From: Trichobilharzia regenti
Taxonomy: Eukaryota > Platyhelminthes > Trematoda > Strigeidida > Schistosomatidae
Length of the DNA stretch: 64,000 bases
Reading direction: 5' to 3'
NCBI GenBank assembly: GCA_944472135.2
Contig: OX235270.1
Span: 138,895,632 to 138,959,631 of the forward strand
Below the pieces are notes generated by a model. It had not been told where the DNA came from. It made no database searches and worked only from the letters and a program-made list of their open reading frames with translations. Shown here piece after piece: positions 52,213 to 64,000 of the stretch (position 1 is the stretch's first letter; every line of letters begins with the position of its first letter). The position numbers and the translations under genes are program-made.

Positions 52213-55200
52213 GGACCTCACACATGCCTGTCTGTTTTCGACATAGAACTTTGCACAAATGTGCGGAAGTTCAAGTCGCCACATTCCGTGTAGCACGCGA
52301 AGCAAGAGAAGAAAGTACAAGAAAAGCATAATAGAAACAGTGAGCAGAGGTGTGAGACAAAGGAGTAATAAAGAAATACAAAACAGTTTCATTGGAGATC
52401 ATAAGTCACAGGGAGTGGATGCATCTGCGCCACTGAGAACGATTTTGAGCCATGTCACCAATTGTTTCCAACCATAGATTTTTACCGTCCCGAGGACCCC
52501 AGCCTGGAAGTCTACACCTTCCTACGTGGCTTAGACCAACTGTTGTGGATTTCATTGACTGATGCCAAGTTTTTGTTTGACCGCCGCTAGCTTTTTTCCA
52601 GCCTGACCCTATATCCGCTAACATTGCTCGTCGAGGGAGGCGATGGCTTGGCATACGTAACACATGTCCTAACCATCTCAGTCTTTGTAGCTTCACGACT
52701 TCGTCGATTGATTTCCCCTGTTTACCTAGAACTCTACGCCTAACCTCCATGTTGCTCACCTTATTATGCCACTTTACACGGGAAATAGAACGCAGGCACC
52801 TATGATCAAAGACAGCTAGTCTTTTCATGTCTTCCACTCTCAGTGGCCAGGTCTCACAACCATAAAGGAGGACGGAGCGGACTGATGAGCAGTACACCCG
52901 CCCTTTGGTCGATAGTCGAACATCTCGTCTACGCCAGAGTCGGCGTAAACTAACAAATGCGAAACGAGCCCCTTGTATTCGTGCTGAGATTTCGTCAGAG
53001 ATCAGCCCGTTGGGGCTGATGGTACTTCCCAAATAAGTGAAGCGGTCAACGTGCTCTACCACTTCACTTCCTATTTTTAAACTAGGCGTCGATGTAGTCC
53101 AGTCCTGTAACATCATCTTGCATTTGGCGGGAGCGAATCGCATGCCAAACATTCGTAGATTGCGGCTCAAGGTGTTTAGAAGACTCTGCATTTCGTCAGC
53201 GTCTTCGCCTAGAAGGACTATATCGTCTGCATATTCCAAGTCAACGAGATTATTCCCGGTAGCAAGTCAATCCCTGAGTCGCTGAAGTCACCTAGGGTTA
53301 AGTCCATTAACACATCTATGATGAAGTTGAATAGAAAAGGAGATAATGGGCATCCTTGACGGACACCACTGGTCGTCATCAGTTCAGATGACAGCTCGCC
53401 GTAAGCCCTCACCTGGCTGTATGAGTACGAATAGAGTGCCTTAATCAGTGCAATATATTTTCTCGGAATTCCCTTTACAGCCAAGCATCTCCAGAGAACT
53501 TCCCGATCGACAGAGTCGAATGCTGCCTTTAGGTCAAGAAATATAATGACTGTTGGACGCCGGTAGGAATGCCTATGTTCTAGAATCTGTCGGAGGGTGA
53601 AGATATGATCAATACACCCTCTTCCTGGTCTAAAGCCTGCCTGGCTCTCTCGTGTTTGTGCTTCCCGAGCACCACTCAGTCTACGCATGATTATTGAGCC
53701 TAAGACTTTAGATACTATATTAGTCAAGCTAATCCCTCTGTGATTATCACAGGAAGACTTGTCTCCCTTCTTGTATATGGGGATAATCAGTGACTTACAC
53801 CAACCCGATGGGACTTCTTCTGATTCCCAGACGCTGCCTAGTACCTCAGTTAATCCGGACAGTAAGCTGTCTCCACCGTACTTAAATACCTCTGGAGTCA
53901 TTCCATCAGGTCCCGCTGCTTTGCCTAGTTTCAGATTGGTGACAGCTTTAGTAACCTCAGTTAGTGACGGAGGACCTGTGTCTATATCCCATTCAGGGAG
54001 GTGTTGGATGCTCGGAAGGTTGAGCGTGGCTGTGGGCAAATTAAACTGCTCCTCATAATGCTCTTTCCAACGATCCAGTCGTCTATCCTGTGAGCTAATT
54101 ATAGTGCCATTTTTTTCCGAGATTGTCTCACTGATGATTTGTCTTCTCCCACCCGTTTCCCTGATGAGTCCAAAGAGTTGCCTGGTGTTGCCTATCCTCA
54201 AAGCTTTCTCCATCTCTTTGGCTTTTGTCGCCCACCACTGTTCACGGTCCTTGCGGAGACTTTTCGTAAGTTTCCTCTTGTGCAGCTTTCGCTCCTCATT
54301 GAATTCGGAGCTCGCCGGAATAAGTCTTCTAGCATCTATCAGTTCGGATGAGGCGGTGGAGATCCAGTGGTTTTTACTCACCTTTGGGTTTACCTTATTC
54401 ACAGCTTTTACAGCTGTATCTATGGCTGCCTGGATATTTTTCCAAGCTTCTTCAGGGTGAGCACAGCTGTCGAACACAGATATGTGTTTAGCTAGTTCTT
54501 CCTGAAATACGGATTTAGTTTCCTGATCGAGCTGGGGACGTGATGGTTTTACCGCCAGCTGTTTCCTACGTCCGTTCAGTCGTAAGCACACCCGAGCGCG
54601 GACCAGTGCATGGTCGGTATCTACGCACGTGTTCCAGAAGGAGCGACAATCTCCTACCGACCCACGCCAACGATAGCTTATTGCTATGTGGTCTATTTGT
54701 GTCCAGCGTTGGTTTGATGAAGGGGGTCTCCAAGTCAAACAGTGTCTCTCCTTGTGTTTAAAGTTAGTGCTTACAAGAAACAAATGATTATCAGAGCAGA
54801 ACTGTAGGAGACGGTCACCGTTGTCGGTTCGCTGGCACGGAACTCCATAGGTGCCACCGACATCCTTCTCAGATTGACACAATTTCCCTACTTGAGCGTT
54901 AAAGTCACCAGCTAGAACGACTATGTCTGAGCGTTTAGCCTTTCCACCAAACTAGACAGCTTTTGGTAGAACTCATCCTTCGTTTCATCTGAACTGCAGT
55001 CAGTGGGGGCGTAGGCGGAGATTACGAAAAGGCATCGGCGAGTAGTGCAGTCCTTCCTCCTTCTTACTGATCCGTTCAGGCGGACAGCACACATTCGGCT
55101 ATCTACCGGGATCCAGTCAAGCAATGTCTTTTCTGCCCTAGTACTCAAAGCTATCCCTACGCCAGCTAATCCTCGTGAACTAGCTGTGGCATCTCCTGAC

Positions 55201-56005
55201 ACCCTCAAGGTGAATTTTGCAGATTCAACCTGTTGGCCAGGTGGGGTTAGGTGAATAACCACACTTGGGTCTTGTATGCGTGTTTCTGAAACACAGCATA
55301 CATCAATGGCTCGTGATGCCAGGGTCTTGGCTAGTGATGCTTGTTGTCCTATTTGGCAAAGTGTCCTAACATTAAGAGCTCCTATATGAAATTGGTGGCG
55401 CGGCTTTAAGAGGCTGTCGGTGGTGGTTTTTTGGCTTCCATCGTTTTTAGTGGACGCAGAGTGGAGAGGAAGTGGAGAGCTATCAAGTCGAGGAGTTGCA
55501 TCAGTGGAAGGAAGGCAAGATGATAGAGATGAAGATGAAGACAAAGATGAGTGAGTAATAGAGAGGTTTCGTGTGCATTTCGGATTGTGAGGGCGATTGT
55601 TACTTCCCGGCTGCCCACACCGTGGAAGTTGGTTGCGTGACCGCAGAGCCCAGGGGACAACTGCTTGAGGCCGGTCACACGCGGCCTGTTTTTGTTTGTT
55701 CTTTTTGTTTGGTGTGTCTCAGTAGCAGATTTATCACTCCCGCCCTGTGACACGGCAGCAGGAAGCGCGGTCGTTGTTAATCCGGGCCACGGCCGATCCG
55801 GCATGAAATTTTGTAATTTTGTATTGGACATGATGTTGGATTGGGTAGCTGCTTTTTGTTTAACCGCTATCCAAACAACCTGCCTGGCATGGTAGAACCT
55901 CAAGAGACATAAGTCTCAGCCAGTATAGCTTGATTAGGTCATTGCGGTGTTCAAGCCCGACCACCACGTCAAGGTAGCAGCTTTCGGTCGGGACCTCACA
56001 CATGC
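52213..56005 (-). mobile_element. Full-length RTE-1 copy B with 15-bp target duplication
   Basis: GGACCTCACACATGC occurs at 52213-52227 and at 55991-56005. The insert 52228-55990 is 3763 bp. It starts (minus strand) CGACCGAAAGCTGCTACC, has an about 0.45-kb leader, then endonuclease-RT coding from about 55544 to 52406, and ends CGAAAACAGACAG. It matches copy A closely but keeps the endonuclease. Two frameshifts break the coding region. Confidence 0.92.
52406..55544 (-). pseudogene. RTE-1 endonuclease-reverse transcriptase of copy B, two frameshifts
   Basis: Three overlapping minus-strand frames make up an otherwise complete RTE protein. The first (55544-54921) has the endonuclease start: GALNVRTLCQIGQQASLA, CCVSETRIQDPS and VISAYAPTDCSSD. 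The second (54882-53218, open upstream to about 54935 through SDIVVLAGDFNAQVG) has the endonuclease end (WTQIDHIAISYRWRG, DTDHALV) and the RT to just before the active site. The third (53239-52406) begins at [15 protein letters not shown] and runs to the natural C-terminus. The second shift is a one-base loss in a G run compared with copy A (GGGG to GGG near 53256). Everything else looks intact, so inactivation is recent. Confidence 0.9.
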
Positions 56006-56161
56006 AACAACTATCTACTGTTTTGCAGTGAAGGAGTGAGTTTTCTGTCCTAACACACAATGCCATCCCTACACCTGTGAGTCCTGGCGAACTAGCTGAG
56101 GGATCTCTTGACACCGTCAAAGTGAATTTCGCAGATTCACCTTGTTGTGGTTGGGTTTAGT

Positions 56162-56802
56162 GTATGACCACACTAGTGAATGCGCGAATCTCCAACGCCC
56201 AGAATGCGTTTCTACAGCTGAGGAGCGTTCTATGGAGCAAGAGGGAAATCAGTCTCAGGACTAAAATTCGGGTCTATCGAGCCTCCATACGATCCGTTCT
56301 CCTGTAGGGCCGTGAAACCTGGCCTCTTCGCGCGGAAGATTTACGCAGACTCGAGGTAGTAGACCATTGGTGCCTCGGGTACATTCTGCATGTTCGTTGG
56401 CAGGACAAACTCTCCAACGAAGAAGTGCGTCGTCGTTGCTACAACATCAACCAAATTCCAGTACTGGTCCAACAACGTCGCCTTCGGTGGTTTGGTCATG
56501 GTCTGCGCCGACCAGATGACGATCTGGTCAAATCAGTTCTAAATCCCTCGCCATTTCCATCTTGGCGATGTCGCAGAGGTGGACAGTTGAAAACATGGCT
56601 TGGTACAGTCAAGGCTGATATGGAGTGCCTGGGGCTACAAACCGTCTACGGACTCCGTCTGTGGAACGAATTGGATAACCCTGTCGCAAAACCTTGCATC
56701 AGATCGTCGCGCCTGGGCAGCGATGATTCGAGATGTTCATGAAGTCGGCTCATCCTCCCGTAGGAGATAGCCGAATTAAAGTAAAGTAAGTATGACCACA
56801 CT
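56162..56802 (+). mobile_element. RTE-3 3' fragment with 13-bp target duplication
   Basis: GTATGACCACACT occurs at 56162-56174 and 56790-56802. The insert 56175-56789 encodes, with one stop, the C-terminal part of an RTE protein of a third family (TWPLRAEDLRRLEVVDHWCL, RLRWFGHGLRRPDDD, RRGGQLKTWL). It ends in AAAGTAAAGTAA. It is inserted in opposite orientation in the host RTE-1. Confidence 0.9.
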
Positions 56803-57660
56803 CGGGTCTTGAATGCGTGTCTCCGAAACACCACACACATCTATGGGTCGAGATGCCAGAGTTCTTGCTAGTGATTCCTGTTGTCCGATTCGAGAGAGTG
56901 TCCTGACGTTGAATGCTCTTATATGAAGTTGTTGACGTGGCCTTAAGAGACTGTCAGGGGTGTTTCTATGGCTCTGATCATTGTTTGTGCTCACAGAGTG
57001 AAGTGAAGATGACTCACTAGCCTGAAGAATAGTACTGACTGTAGTAGGGTGAAAAGATGATGAAGGTGAGGTGGGTAAGGGAGAATGATTCTCAGGAAAG
57101 CTTCGTGTTCTTTTGAAAGTGTGTTGTGGGTGGTTGTTAATTCCTGGCCGCCCAACCAACTGTGGTAGTTGGTTGATTCTTCGGGTACCTGAAACAGAAA
57201 GAGGGTCAGTATTGCGTGGCCTCAGAGCACAGGGGACAACTGCTTGAAGCCAGTCACACACGGCCTGTATGAACTGGTTTCTGGGATTGGTTCCGTATTA
57301 GTAAACTCATCACCGGTTACGGCCCACCGTAGGTTGAGTCGGGATGTACAATTGTTGGGGTCGACATTTTCTAACCCCCTCTCTCCAGAGTGGAGAAACA
57401 ACATAGCTGGCTGGCATTCTGGTCATCTGAGGGAAACACCGTACTGCTGTTACCTCCCTGTTCCCCAGCAGGACGACTTTCGCCCACAGATCCCCAGCAT
57501 GGTGTAAAAAATTCATACACTCTTCCGGTAACTGCTTTTCGTGTACTCGCTATCCTAACAACCTTCCTAGAATGGTAGTACGTACAGGAAGCAGTGTAGT
57601 TTGTTGGATCATTGTGATATGCAATCCCGACCACCACGTCATGGCAGGAGATACCGGTCT

Positions 57661-57708
57661 GAATGTTCCTCTAAAGGAGCTCAAGGAAACAATATTAGTA
57701 ATAATACA
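57661..57708 (+). repeat. Tiny RTE-2-type 3' end remnant
   Basis: GTTCCTCTAAAGGAGCTCAAGG followed by AAACAATATTAGTAATAATA resembles the RTE-2 terminus at 46768-46797 (a hairpin and AATAATAATA). Confidence 0.5.
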
Positions 57709-58531
57709 TCCGTGTTTTGGCTTGTGTTGTTACAATAGAATTGTATAAAAGATGGTTGATAATTATGTGGGTGTCTCGATTTGACAGTAGCCAATAAACT
57801 GTTTTTGAAGCGTCATCAGTAAATAATACTGTATCTCTATGTACTTTGATCATATAAGTTTTTTCCACGGTAGAATTTACAACTAATTATGGCGCCAATA
57901 CAGATGTTCATCTTCGTTGACCACATTGGATACAATACAATCTACAGTCTTCCAGTGGTTCAGCAACGTTTAGTGGCTATCATCTGTTATAAGAGTGGCT
58001 GAAAATTGTTAGTTAGCTAGGTACAATAGAACCACGGAAATGTATTTGCAATACATTTAAAAATTGACTTAAAATATATCGATGTTGAAATAGCCACTTA
58101 TTAAGCTGGTATTCACCCCTGTTTTACCTCGGAGTTACGTCATCCTCAATAATAGAAAGTCTGGTATGTGTGTGTGTGGGGGGGATTTAACTTCCATCGA
58201 AGAATTATTTCAAGTTGAACATATATAGTTAATAAGTTTAGCTATACTCCTGTTGGTTCATTCAATGTGAACCAATCGTAAACATAAATTGTTCCCCTTT
58301 TCACATTGTTTCAGTCTAGATTCTGATTGGTTTTTGAAATAAATTTTAATATTTAACCAGAACCAATTCTACGCTGCTGAGTTTATTTATTTATCTATAT
58401 CCTAGCTGCTAGATAATATCACTTCTGTTTTCCCAACAGACTCCGAATACAAAACAGATTCTATCTTTAATTCTCTCAATTAACAAGTACAGATTATATT
58501 TTATCTTACTGTCGCAGTTAAGTAAGTAAAC
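57709..58531. other. Upstream region of the neuropeptide gene
   Basis: No other gene was seen. The 60-aa antisense ORF at 58409-58591 lacks features and overlaps the real gene. The last part should hold the promoter and 5' leader; GTAAGTAAAC directly precedes the ATG. Confidence 0.5.
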
Positions 58532-58819
58532 ATGCTTCATCGATATATGCTGGCGTTTATCTACTTTATATTCTTCATATATATTCATCATATCAATGCT
58601 AATGATGACAACGTTGTATCCTTTAAAGAAATGCCTACCAGACTATCTCCAGTATTGAGAAATCATATAATGAAACGTAATTACTTATGGGATGCACGTT
58701 TGGGTAAGCGTTCAATGAATACTATGAATCGTGATTCATTACCATGGTATAAATCTATGCGCGATCCATATCCCAATGATGATAATTATTTCGGAGGTTA
58801 TCCTGGTCATGATGACTGA
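58532..58819 (+). CDS. Neuropeptide precursor, one RL-amide peptide
   Basis: This 95-aa ORF has an N-terminal hydrophobic signal peptide (residues 1-23, LAFIYFIFFIYI core, likely cleavage after INA). In the middle it has MKRNYLWDARLGKRS. Dibasic KR pairs (48-49 and 59-60) flank a single peptide, residues 50-57, followed by Gly58 as amide donor, so the mature product should be NYLWDARL-amide. The C-terminal part is acidic and Tyr/Asp/Gly-rich and lacks further cleavage sites. The layout of signal, spacer, one peptide-GKR and spacer is typical of flatworm neuropeptide precursors, and RL/WD-type amidated peptides are known from flatworms. The peptide would be stored in neuronal secretory vesicles and act on a G-protein-coupled receptor; that role is family inference. 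The start is the ATG that opens the signal peptide. A poly(A) signal AATAAA is at about 58986. Confidence 0.88.
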   Translation: MLHRYMLAFIYFIFFIYIHHINANDDNVVSFKEMPTRLSPVLRNHIMKRNYLWDARLGKRSMNTMNRDSLPWYKSMRDPYPNDDNYFGGYPGHDD

Positions 58820-61800
58820 CTGACAAAGAAAAAGACGAGAAAAACAAAGATGACATCTGATTGGCCTGAACATTGAATATTTTCAGTTTTTATTTTGATG
58901 TATTGTATTTTTTCTTTCTGTTCACATGGTAACATGTAAGAACCTGACGATACCTATAGTTTAAACTTATGAAACCAATAATAATAATAAAAAAGTGTTA
59001 TAATTCCATATGTTTTAAATATTTCTATAAAATATAACTGCAAGTGACAGTAGCGATTGATCTTTGCTTGTGTGCTTCTGTGTACGTTTTAAGTCCATCC
59101 AAGTTCTTAAGAGAAATTTGCGATGTTCATTTCAACGAATTTGAGTGTGTGCAAACATCAGCTATGCGTATACACCTCATTTACCACTGGACGGTCAAAT
59201 AAGTCGACCACCACCTTACAACATAAAAGTATAGATCGTGTCGGTTTTGAACTTGTTCACCTCACTAGTGATTTAATTTTAGTCTTATACTTTATGAGTA
59301 AGTAGATTCATTAGTGTTGAGTGGTGGTGGTGAGTGCGTGGTCGTGCTTCATTTTTATGAGGATGCATCCGTCGAGAATGAGACAGCAGAAAGACAGAAG
59401 GCGAATTTAAGTAACTTTCTTTATCTCTCTTCATGGCTAACTTATTCAAATAGGAAAGAGTAAGTTTTGCAGATTAGTCAGAAATGTTGTCACATCGTTG
59501 TTAAAAACTAACAATATCTAAAGTTACCTTGTCTACACATTTTGAGCAGTTGTTGTTAAACCGGTGAAACTCTGGCGAGCCTATTACTAATCTGGTAATA
59601 TATACTAAAGTAGCAGAAACGCTGGCATATTTCCTTTAAGTTGCACAATACTGAACTGTTTGATCTAGTTAGTGATATGAATTAATGAGAATTGATGACT
59701 TAGACAGTAAATCTTTTTATCTACGCATTAGTGAAGACACATAACATACCACTATTTCTGTCAGTCGTCGCGTTGAGCAGCTGGCTGTTTTGAGCATGAT
59801 TCAGAATTCAGAGATTTTACTAAAACAAGTAAGACTTATTTACTGAACCCTTGTCACTGCGAAAAGTTTCTGAAGAGAAACCTGTAGACTTAAATTCATT
59901 GAAAAAAGCGATTTCTTCGAGTGGACTATTTATTGGCCTCGCTAGATTACTTGATTGGGTGTACATCTAAGGGCAATCTGTCGAAAACAATTTTCGGCCG
60001 GTTAATTATATTAATACGTTTAGAAATACTCGAAATAACCATATACAATAAGGAAAAGTAGAACATCACTCTGAATAGAGGCAGTTAATTTACGTCTTGT
60101 CAAGTCTCGTTAACCACATTCTAGTGACAATCGTTACCTCGTGAAACGTTGACGCTGAATAATAAATTATTTAAAAATTCTAAAATAACCATAAGCGTTG
60201 AGTTAATTTGGTTTACAGGGTTTATGTATGTATGTTTATATAGGGAATTCTGACCACGTTGGAAAATTATCCAGAGGCAAGCGTTATAAAATAATTTCTA
60301 CAATTTCTACAGTTGGAGATATGAATATACCGTGAAGGAATTATTCTCCGCAACAAGATTGTTTTCGGCATTGAACATTGAAAGAAATCTCAGCTTTCAA
60401 TGTATTAGCTGTATTAGCTCAGTGTTAAAACCACAACACCTAATTTTAACAATCGTTTTGGTTTAGTGAGATTTTTACTTCATCTAAAGTCACATATGGG
60501 AATAGCATTATGATAAAGGTTTTTGTATTTCCCTATGAATGAAAAACAAGACGATGTCATTGTTTTTACTGACGTTTCGCTGTTTAGTGCTGCTGCTAAT
60601 AGCTTAATCAAAGTATTATTAAACAGGAATTTACAAAATCCACTCAGCATATATATATAACAAAGAATTAAGGGGTGAGAAAAATAGACTTAGTTCAACT
60701 TAAAAGGACATAATGAAAGTCAAAATAACAATGAAGATCACTAAAACCAAATAACCAAGGTAATAGTATATCTGTTATTATATCAAAACAAAGTTTGCTA
60801 ACTTGACCATCATTCGTCAGTCTGGGGTCATTTTTCGGCGTCAAGTTGGACAATTGGTAAAGATAACAAAATCAAGTGTAGATTGTTGGATTTGACCAGT
60901 GTGGAAAATTATAAAAGTAATGTGTGTTTACACAGTGAATTTGCTTATCACATTTGTGTTGATTTTGTCACTTCATGGAGGAGGGAGGTGTTAAATCGAT
61001 AGATTAAGTTTGTAGGTTATGCGAAATAACTATCACTACTTAAGAAAGTAAGTTATTTTATCAGAATCACTGGTCGAAAAAAGAAGAATAATGCATGGTG
61101 ATATTTTAAAAAAAAGTTAAGTTAAAGTAATATGTACGCAATTCACCAGATCTTTTTTTCTCTGAAATTTAAATGTCCGATCTGATCATATTTTCTATAC
61201 ATGATAAAAGATAGATTCGTGGGAAAATATCAACCCGATAAACTGCCTGCGTCATATTTTGCATTTGTTCTGCAGTTGATTGTCAGCTCCTCATCTGATG
61301 ATGACTACCATACAAATTTTCTGGGAAAAAAACCCTTTTTTTTAAATAATATATATTTATATTTTAACAGACAGGCTAATAAAAATATGGAGCTCTCTAT
61401 TTATGACCTATAAAATGATGTGATGCTGTATCTGATAGTCGAAATGAGAATTACAGTAGGGCTGGTAGGTTTTATTTGAAACATTTATCGACACAAACCA
61501 AATGAAGGCCTTGGTTTTTGAAGAATACATCGCTGTTGCATAGTTTGAAATAAGCCGTCAGTATACATAGATAACTAGTCTGTTATAACAGTTGACATTG
61601 GTCAGCTCTTTCAGACTTTTGATATTTCTTCTTTATTGAAACTTGTTCATACGGGAAAGAGAAGACGTTCAGCGAAGAGACTCTTTCCGCCGGCGAATCC
61701 ATTCACATAGCTAGCTGTACAATCGCATTTATATACAATTATTTGTGTGTGTGTGTGTATGCATGAGGTTTGTCAAGTTTAGATCATTGATCAGGTAATA

Positions 61801-63160
61801 CAAAAATGATCTAATACAGAAACAAGGTTAATTGGACAGCAAATAAAGTAAGATTGAGTTAGTAAGTTAGATGATGTAATATAACTGACTAAAATGTTTC
61901 AACTAAGGTCAGGGTAGCAACAGAAGTGGGGTAGAGAATAATGCCATTTAAATTAGGACTCAAAGTAAGCAGATAAATTGGATGACGTAACATAAATGAC
62001 TAAAAACTGAGCGTTGATCAAGTCAGTAACAGTGGTAGTGAGGTGTAGAAATTAAATCGGGTGGGGATAGAGAACAGTAAGGTTGAAAATGTAAAATATT
62101 AAAATTATGAAGACAAAATGATACTAATGAAGAGACAGAAAGAAGTAAAATTTGCCTGTCGGGTAATAAGACAGATTACATCCACTGCAAGTGTAGTGAT
62201 TGAACCAACTCCTTCTGTATACAGAGTTCAGGGCTTAGCAAGTGAATTGCCATTACTTTTGCAGTTTGATGAAGTCTGACTCGTACACTTTTAGGAAGAC
62301 CATTTCGTATTCTGTAGACGACTTTGAAGTTTGTTTGGGGTGTAGCTTGGTATCCGTAATGAAGAGACAGCATTAAGACAGATTACGTCCATTGCAAATG
62401 TAGTGATTGAACTTATTCATTTTGAATAGGAATCAAGCAAATGACTCATTGTCTATATGGTTGGATGAAAAGAGAATTGATTACTAGTTCCATTGAGTAT
62501 AATAGTATAACTGGCTTCATTAAAAAGGGTAATCCGATGAAATTTACAGAGTGTGAAGAGTGTTTCCAGATCTCCAGGTTTAAATATTATTATTAATAAT
62601 AAATAATATGAATAATAATTGCTTCAAGCCTATGTACACATTTCATTTTACACTTGAGAATAACTTTAAGAAGTCACATTGGATCTGCATATGTATATAT
62701 ATATATATATATATATACGAAAGTGTCAGCAACTTGAGAGAAAAAGGGTATTTAGGATTCACTGAACTCTACATGTTCAATTAAAGTGTTTATGATGTTA
62801 TACACGTGAATACGATCCTTTTCAATATTGTAGAACAATATATTAGTTAACTGGTAGGAGTACACGGAAACTGCGGAATATAATTTTATCAGTATTATAT
62901 TGTTAAAATGTCGCAAATGCAAGTCAGTCAAGCCCAGATGTTTCGTCCCAACTTTAATCTTCAATGTTTAGCTGAAATAAACGCTTAACATTTTCTTTAT
63001 TTGCAAAGTTATGTTATCAAGCATAGAAGTATTCGCAATGAAGCAGATAGCGCAAAACATCTTCACAGAAATGCATACTAGTGAAAAATGCACTCAAAAA
63101 ACGGCTGAATTCGCTAGTCAAATGATAAAACAATCTACTATTATTTTAATTTAATTTTAG
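58820..63160. other. Gene-poor stretch
   Basis: After the neuropeptide gene I see only AT-rich DNA with microsatellites: (GT)n near 61745-61759 and (TA)n near 62693-62717. Short ORFs such as 59123-59305, 61201-61413 and 62752-62964 show no motifs. TTACGTCCATTGCAAATGTAGTGATTGAAC-type sequence appears twice (about 62175 and 62385), a diverged duplication of unknown kind. Confidence 0.55.
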
Positions 63161-63425
63161 ATTTTCCCATCGACTGATTGGACCGAAGTGCTTGGTCTCG
63201 GGTTGACATGTCGGCTTCTTGTGTAGATGCTTCGATGATGTCTGGGCATTTAATTAGAAGTTAACTGGTAGATGGTGTCTAGCAGTGGGTTCGAGCCTCG
63301 GTGAGAACATCATCATCACTCACTGAGAAGTGCAGGTACATTCAGCTAACAAGTCCCAAATAGGACGAAATGCGCGTCCTGGCTGTATTCCACTGCTAGT
63401 CACAATCCACCAATTAAAGTCTACT
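63160..63425 (+). mobile_element. SINE with mutated hammerhead ribozyme
   Basis: A B box GGTTCGAGCC lies near 63289. At 63346-63377 a hammerhead layout is visible: stem II GTCC CAAATA GGAC, GAAA, and the GTC cleavage site in GCGCGTCC. The conserved CTGATGA is changed to CTAACAA, so the ribozyme should be dead. Both ends match the relic at 47384-47497. Confidence 0.75.
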
Positions 63426-63825
63426 ATTATGATGCTTAGTGAATTCAGTAGTATTCAAATGGCTATTCTATCGAAATGATAGACTGTAGAGTTTGAAATC
63501 ATATTGATTCAGAGGGTTTACCTATGATGTAGTCATGCCAGAATAAGTGTATGTTATCCCCGAAAATCTAGTTATCAGTAGTTTGTATTCACTAACTAGG
63601 TAATAACAACATCCCATCGGATAGATATTAATCTCTTTTCTTTATTCCATAGAGGTATTTCACTTTGAGAAGATAAACAGAGAAAGAAACCTACCCAGTA
63701 TCAAGAATGTTAAGCAAACGCGTAGATTCAACCCTTCAAAGTGTTTCAGACTCAGTAATTATCTCCCAGTTATTTGCAATAAAATCAGCCTCACCTAATT
63801 AAGACGAAGTGATTACTGATAACTT

Positions 63826-64000
63826 GTAATTTGAATAAGGCATTTAGAAGACAAATTTTGCGAAATGATATCGTCATTTCGTAGTTTTTCTTTACAATCG
63901 CTTTACAACTAACATGGTTAACAATAATAATAAAATAAAAGGCATGACAATTACTCAGTTAACTAAAAAACAAAAGTACATACTAATGATTGGCCAATCA
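63826..64000. mobile_element. Partial second copy of the MITE-like element, cut by the window edge
   Basis: TTTGAATAAGGCATT and the following about 160 bp match, in reverse complement, the element at 49800-49970 (TTTCGTAGTTTTTCTTTAC, then AACATGGTTAACAATAATA and AAAAGTACATACTAATGA). The second inverted repeat would lie beyond the window. Confidence 0.75.

Larger units (their letters stand above)
51831..57660 (-). mobile_element. Host RTE-1 copy interrupted by two later insertions
   Basis: The older RTE-1 copy runs on the minus strand from its 5' end near 57658 (leader with 57261-56776 coding NVRTLSRIGQQESLARTLA and VSETRIQDPSVV) to about 51831. An RTE-3 fragment (56175-56789) and a full-length RTE-1 (52228-55990) are inserted in it. 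Endonuclease coding resumes after the second insert (MCEVHLNESVNRG near 52220, then AKRSDIVVLAGDF and KVSKSHWIS). It lacks the end of the endonuclease and is joined to RTE-2 near 51830. Confidence 0.8.

Noticed and set aside
53759..54460. Plus-strand ORFs across RTE-1 copy B
   Set aside because: They mirror the minus-strand RTE frame and recur at copy A in the same antisense position.
58409..58591. Antisense 60-aa ORF over the neuropeptide start
   Set aside because: No signal or motif; overlaps the well-supported sense gene.

Overview
The window is nuclear DNA of a blood fluke (Schistosoma; species not resolved). The evidence is AT-rich DNA packed with flatworm-type retroelements (Ty3/gypsy, BEL/Pao-like, CR1-like, R2-like, RTE and Penelope-like), tRNA-headed SINEs with relics of hammerhead ribozymes, very short 5' introns, and a flatworm-type amidated neuropeptide precursor. 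Only two or three host genes are visible; everything else is mobile DNA, mostly nested.

Left block (1-12050): a Ty3/gypsy element lies on the minus strand, with pol intact up to the window edge. Its leader/5' LTR region is interrupted by a 3977-bp non-autonomous LTR element (3695-7671) with two LTRs identical by eye, a CTTGG target duplication and only a BEL/Pao-type Gag-like ORF. Both abut a plus-strand CR1-like LINE with an intact 941-aa ORF2. From 12 to 21 kb there is gene-free DNA, several LINE 3' tails and a decayed R2-like reverse transcriptase.

Central block (21087-47640): a complete 11-exon plus-strand gene for the COMPASS/Trithorax subunit ASH2 (ASH2L-like, predicted 702 aa). It carries an ASH2-type PHD finger, winged-helix region, split SPRY domain and C-terminal DPY30-binding helix. 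All exon phases agree. Its first three introns are 36, 41 and 29 bp; the later ones are 1-6.5 kb and hold RTE, Penelope, SINE and hairpin insertions. Intron 6 also holds an intact intronless chimaerin-like RhoGAP ORF on the same strand.

Right block (47.6-64 kb): RTE elements nested in one another on the minus strand (one full-length copy with a 15-bp target duplication), a TIR element that split the active-site motif of an RTE, then a small single-exon neuropeptide precursor (58532-58819) encoding one amidated peptide ending in WDARL-amide. The last 5 kb is gene-poor, with a hammerhead-bearing SINE relic and a partial second copy of the TIR element.

The two host functions are unrelated: ASH2 acts in histone H3K4 methylation and the neuropeptide in secretion and signalling. 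All calls come from reading the sequence; no search or alignment was run.
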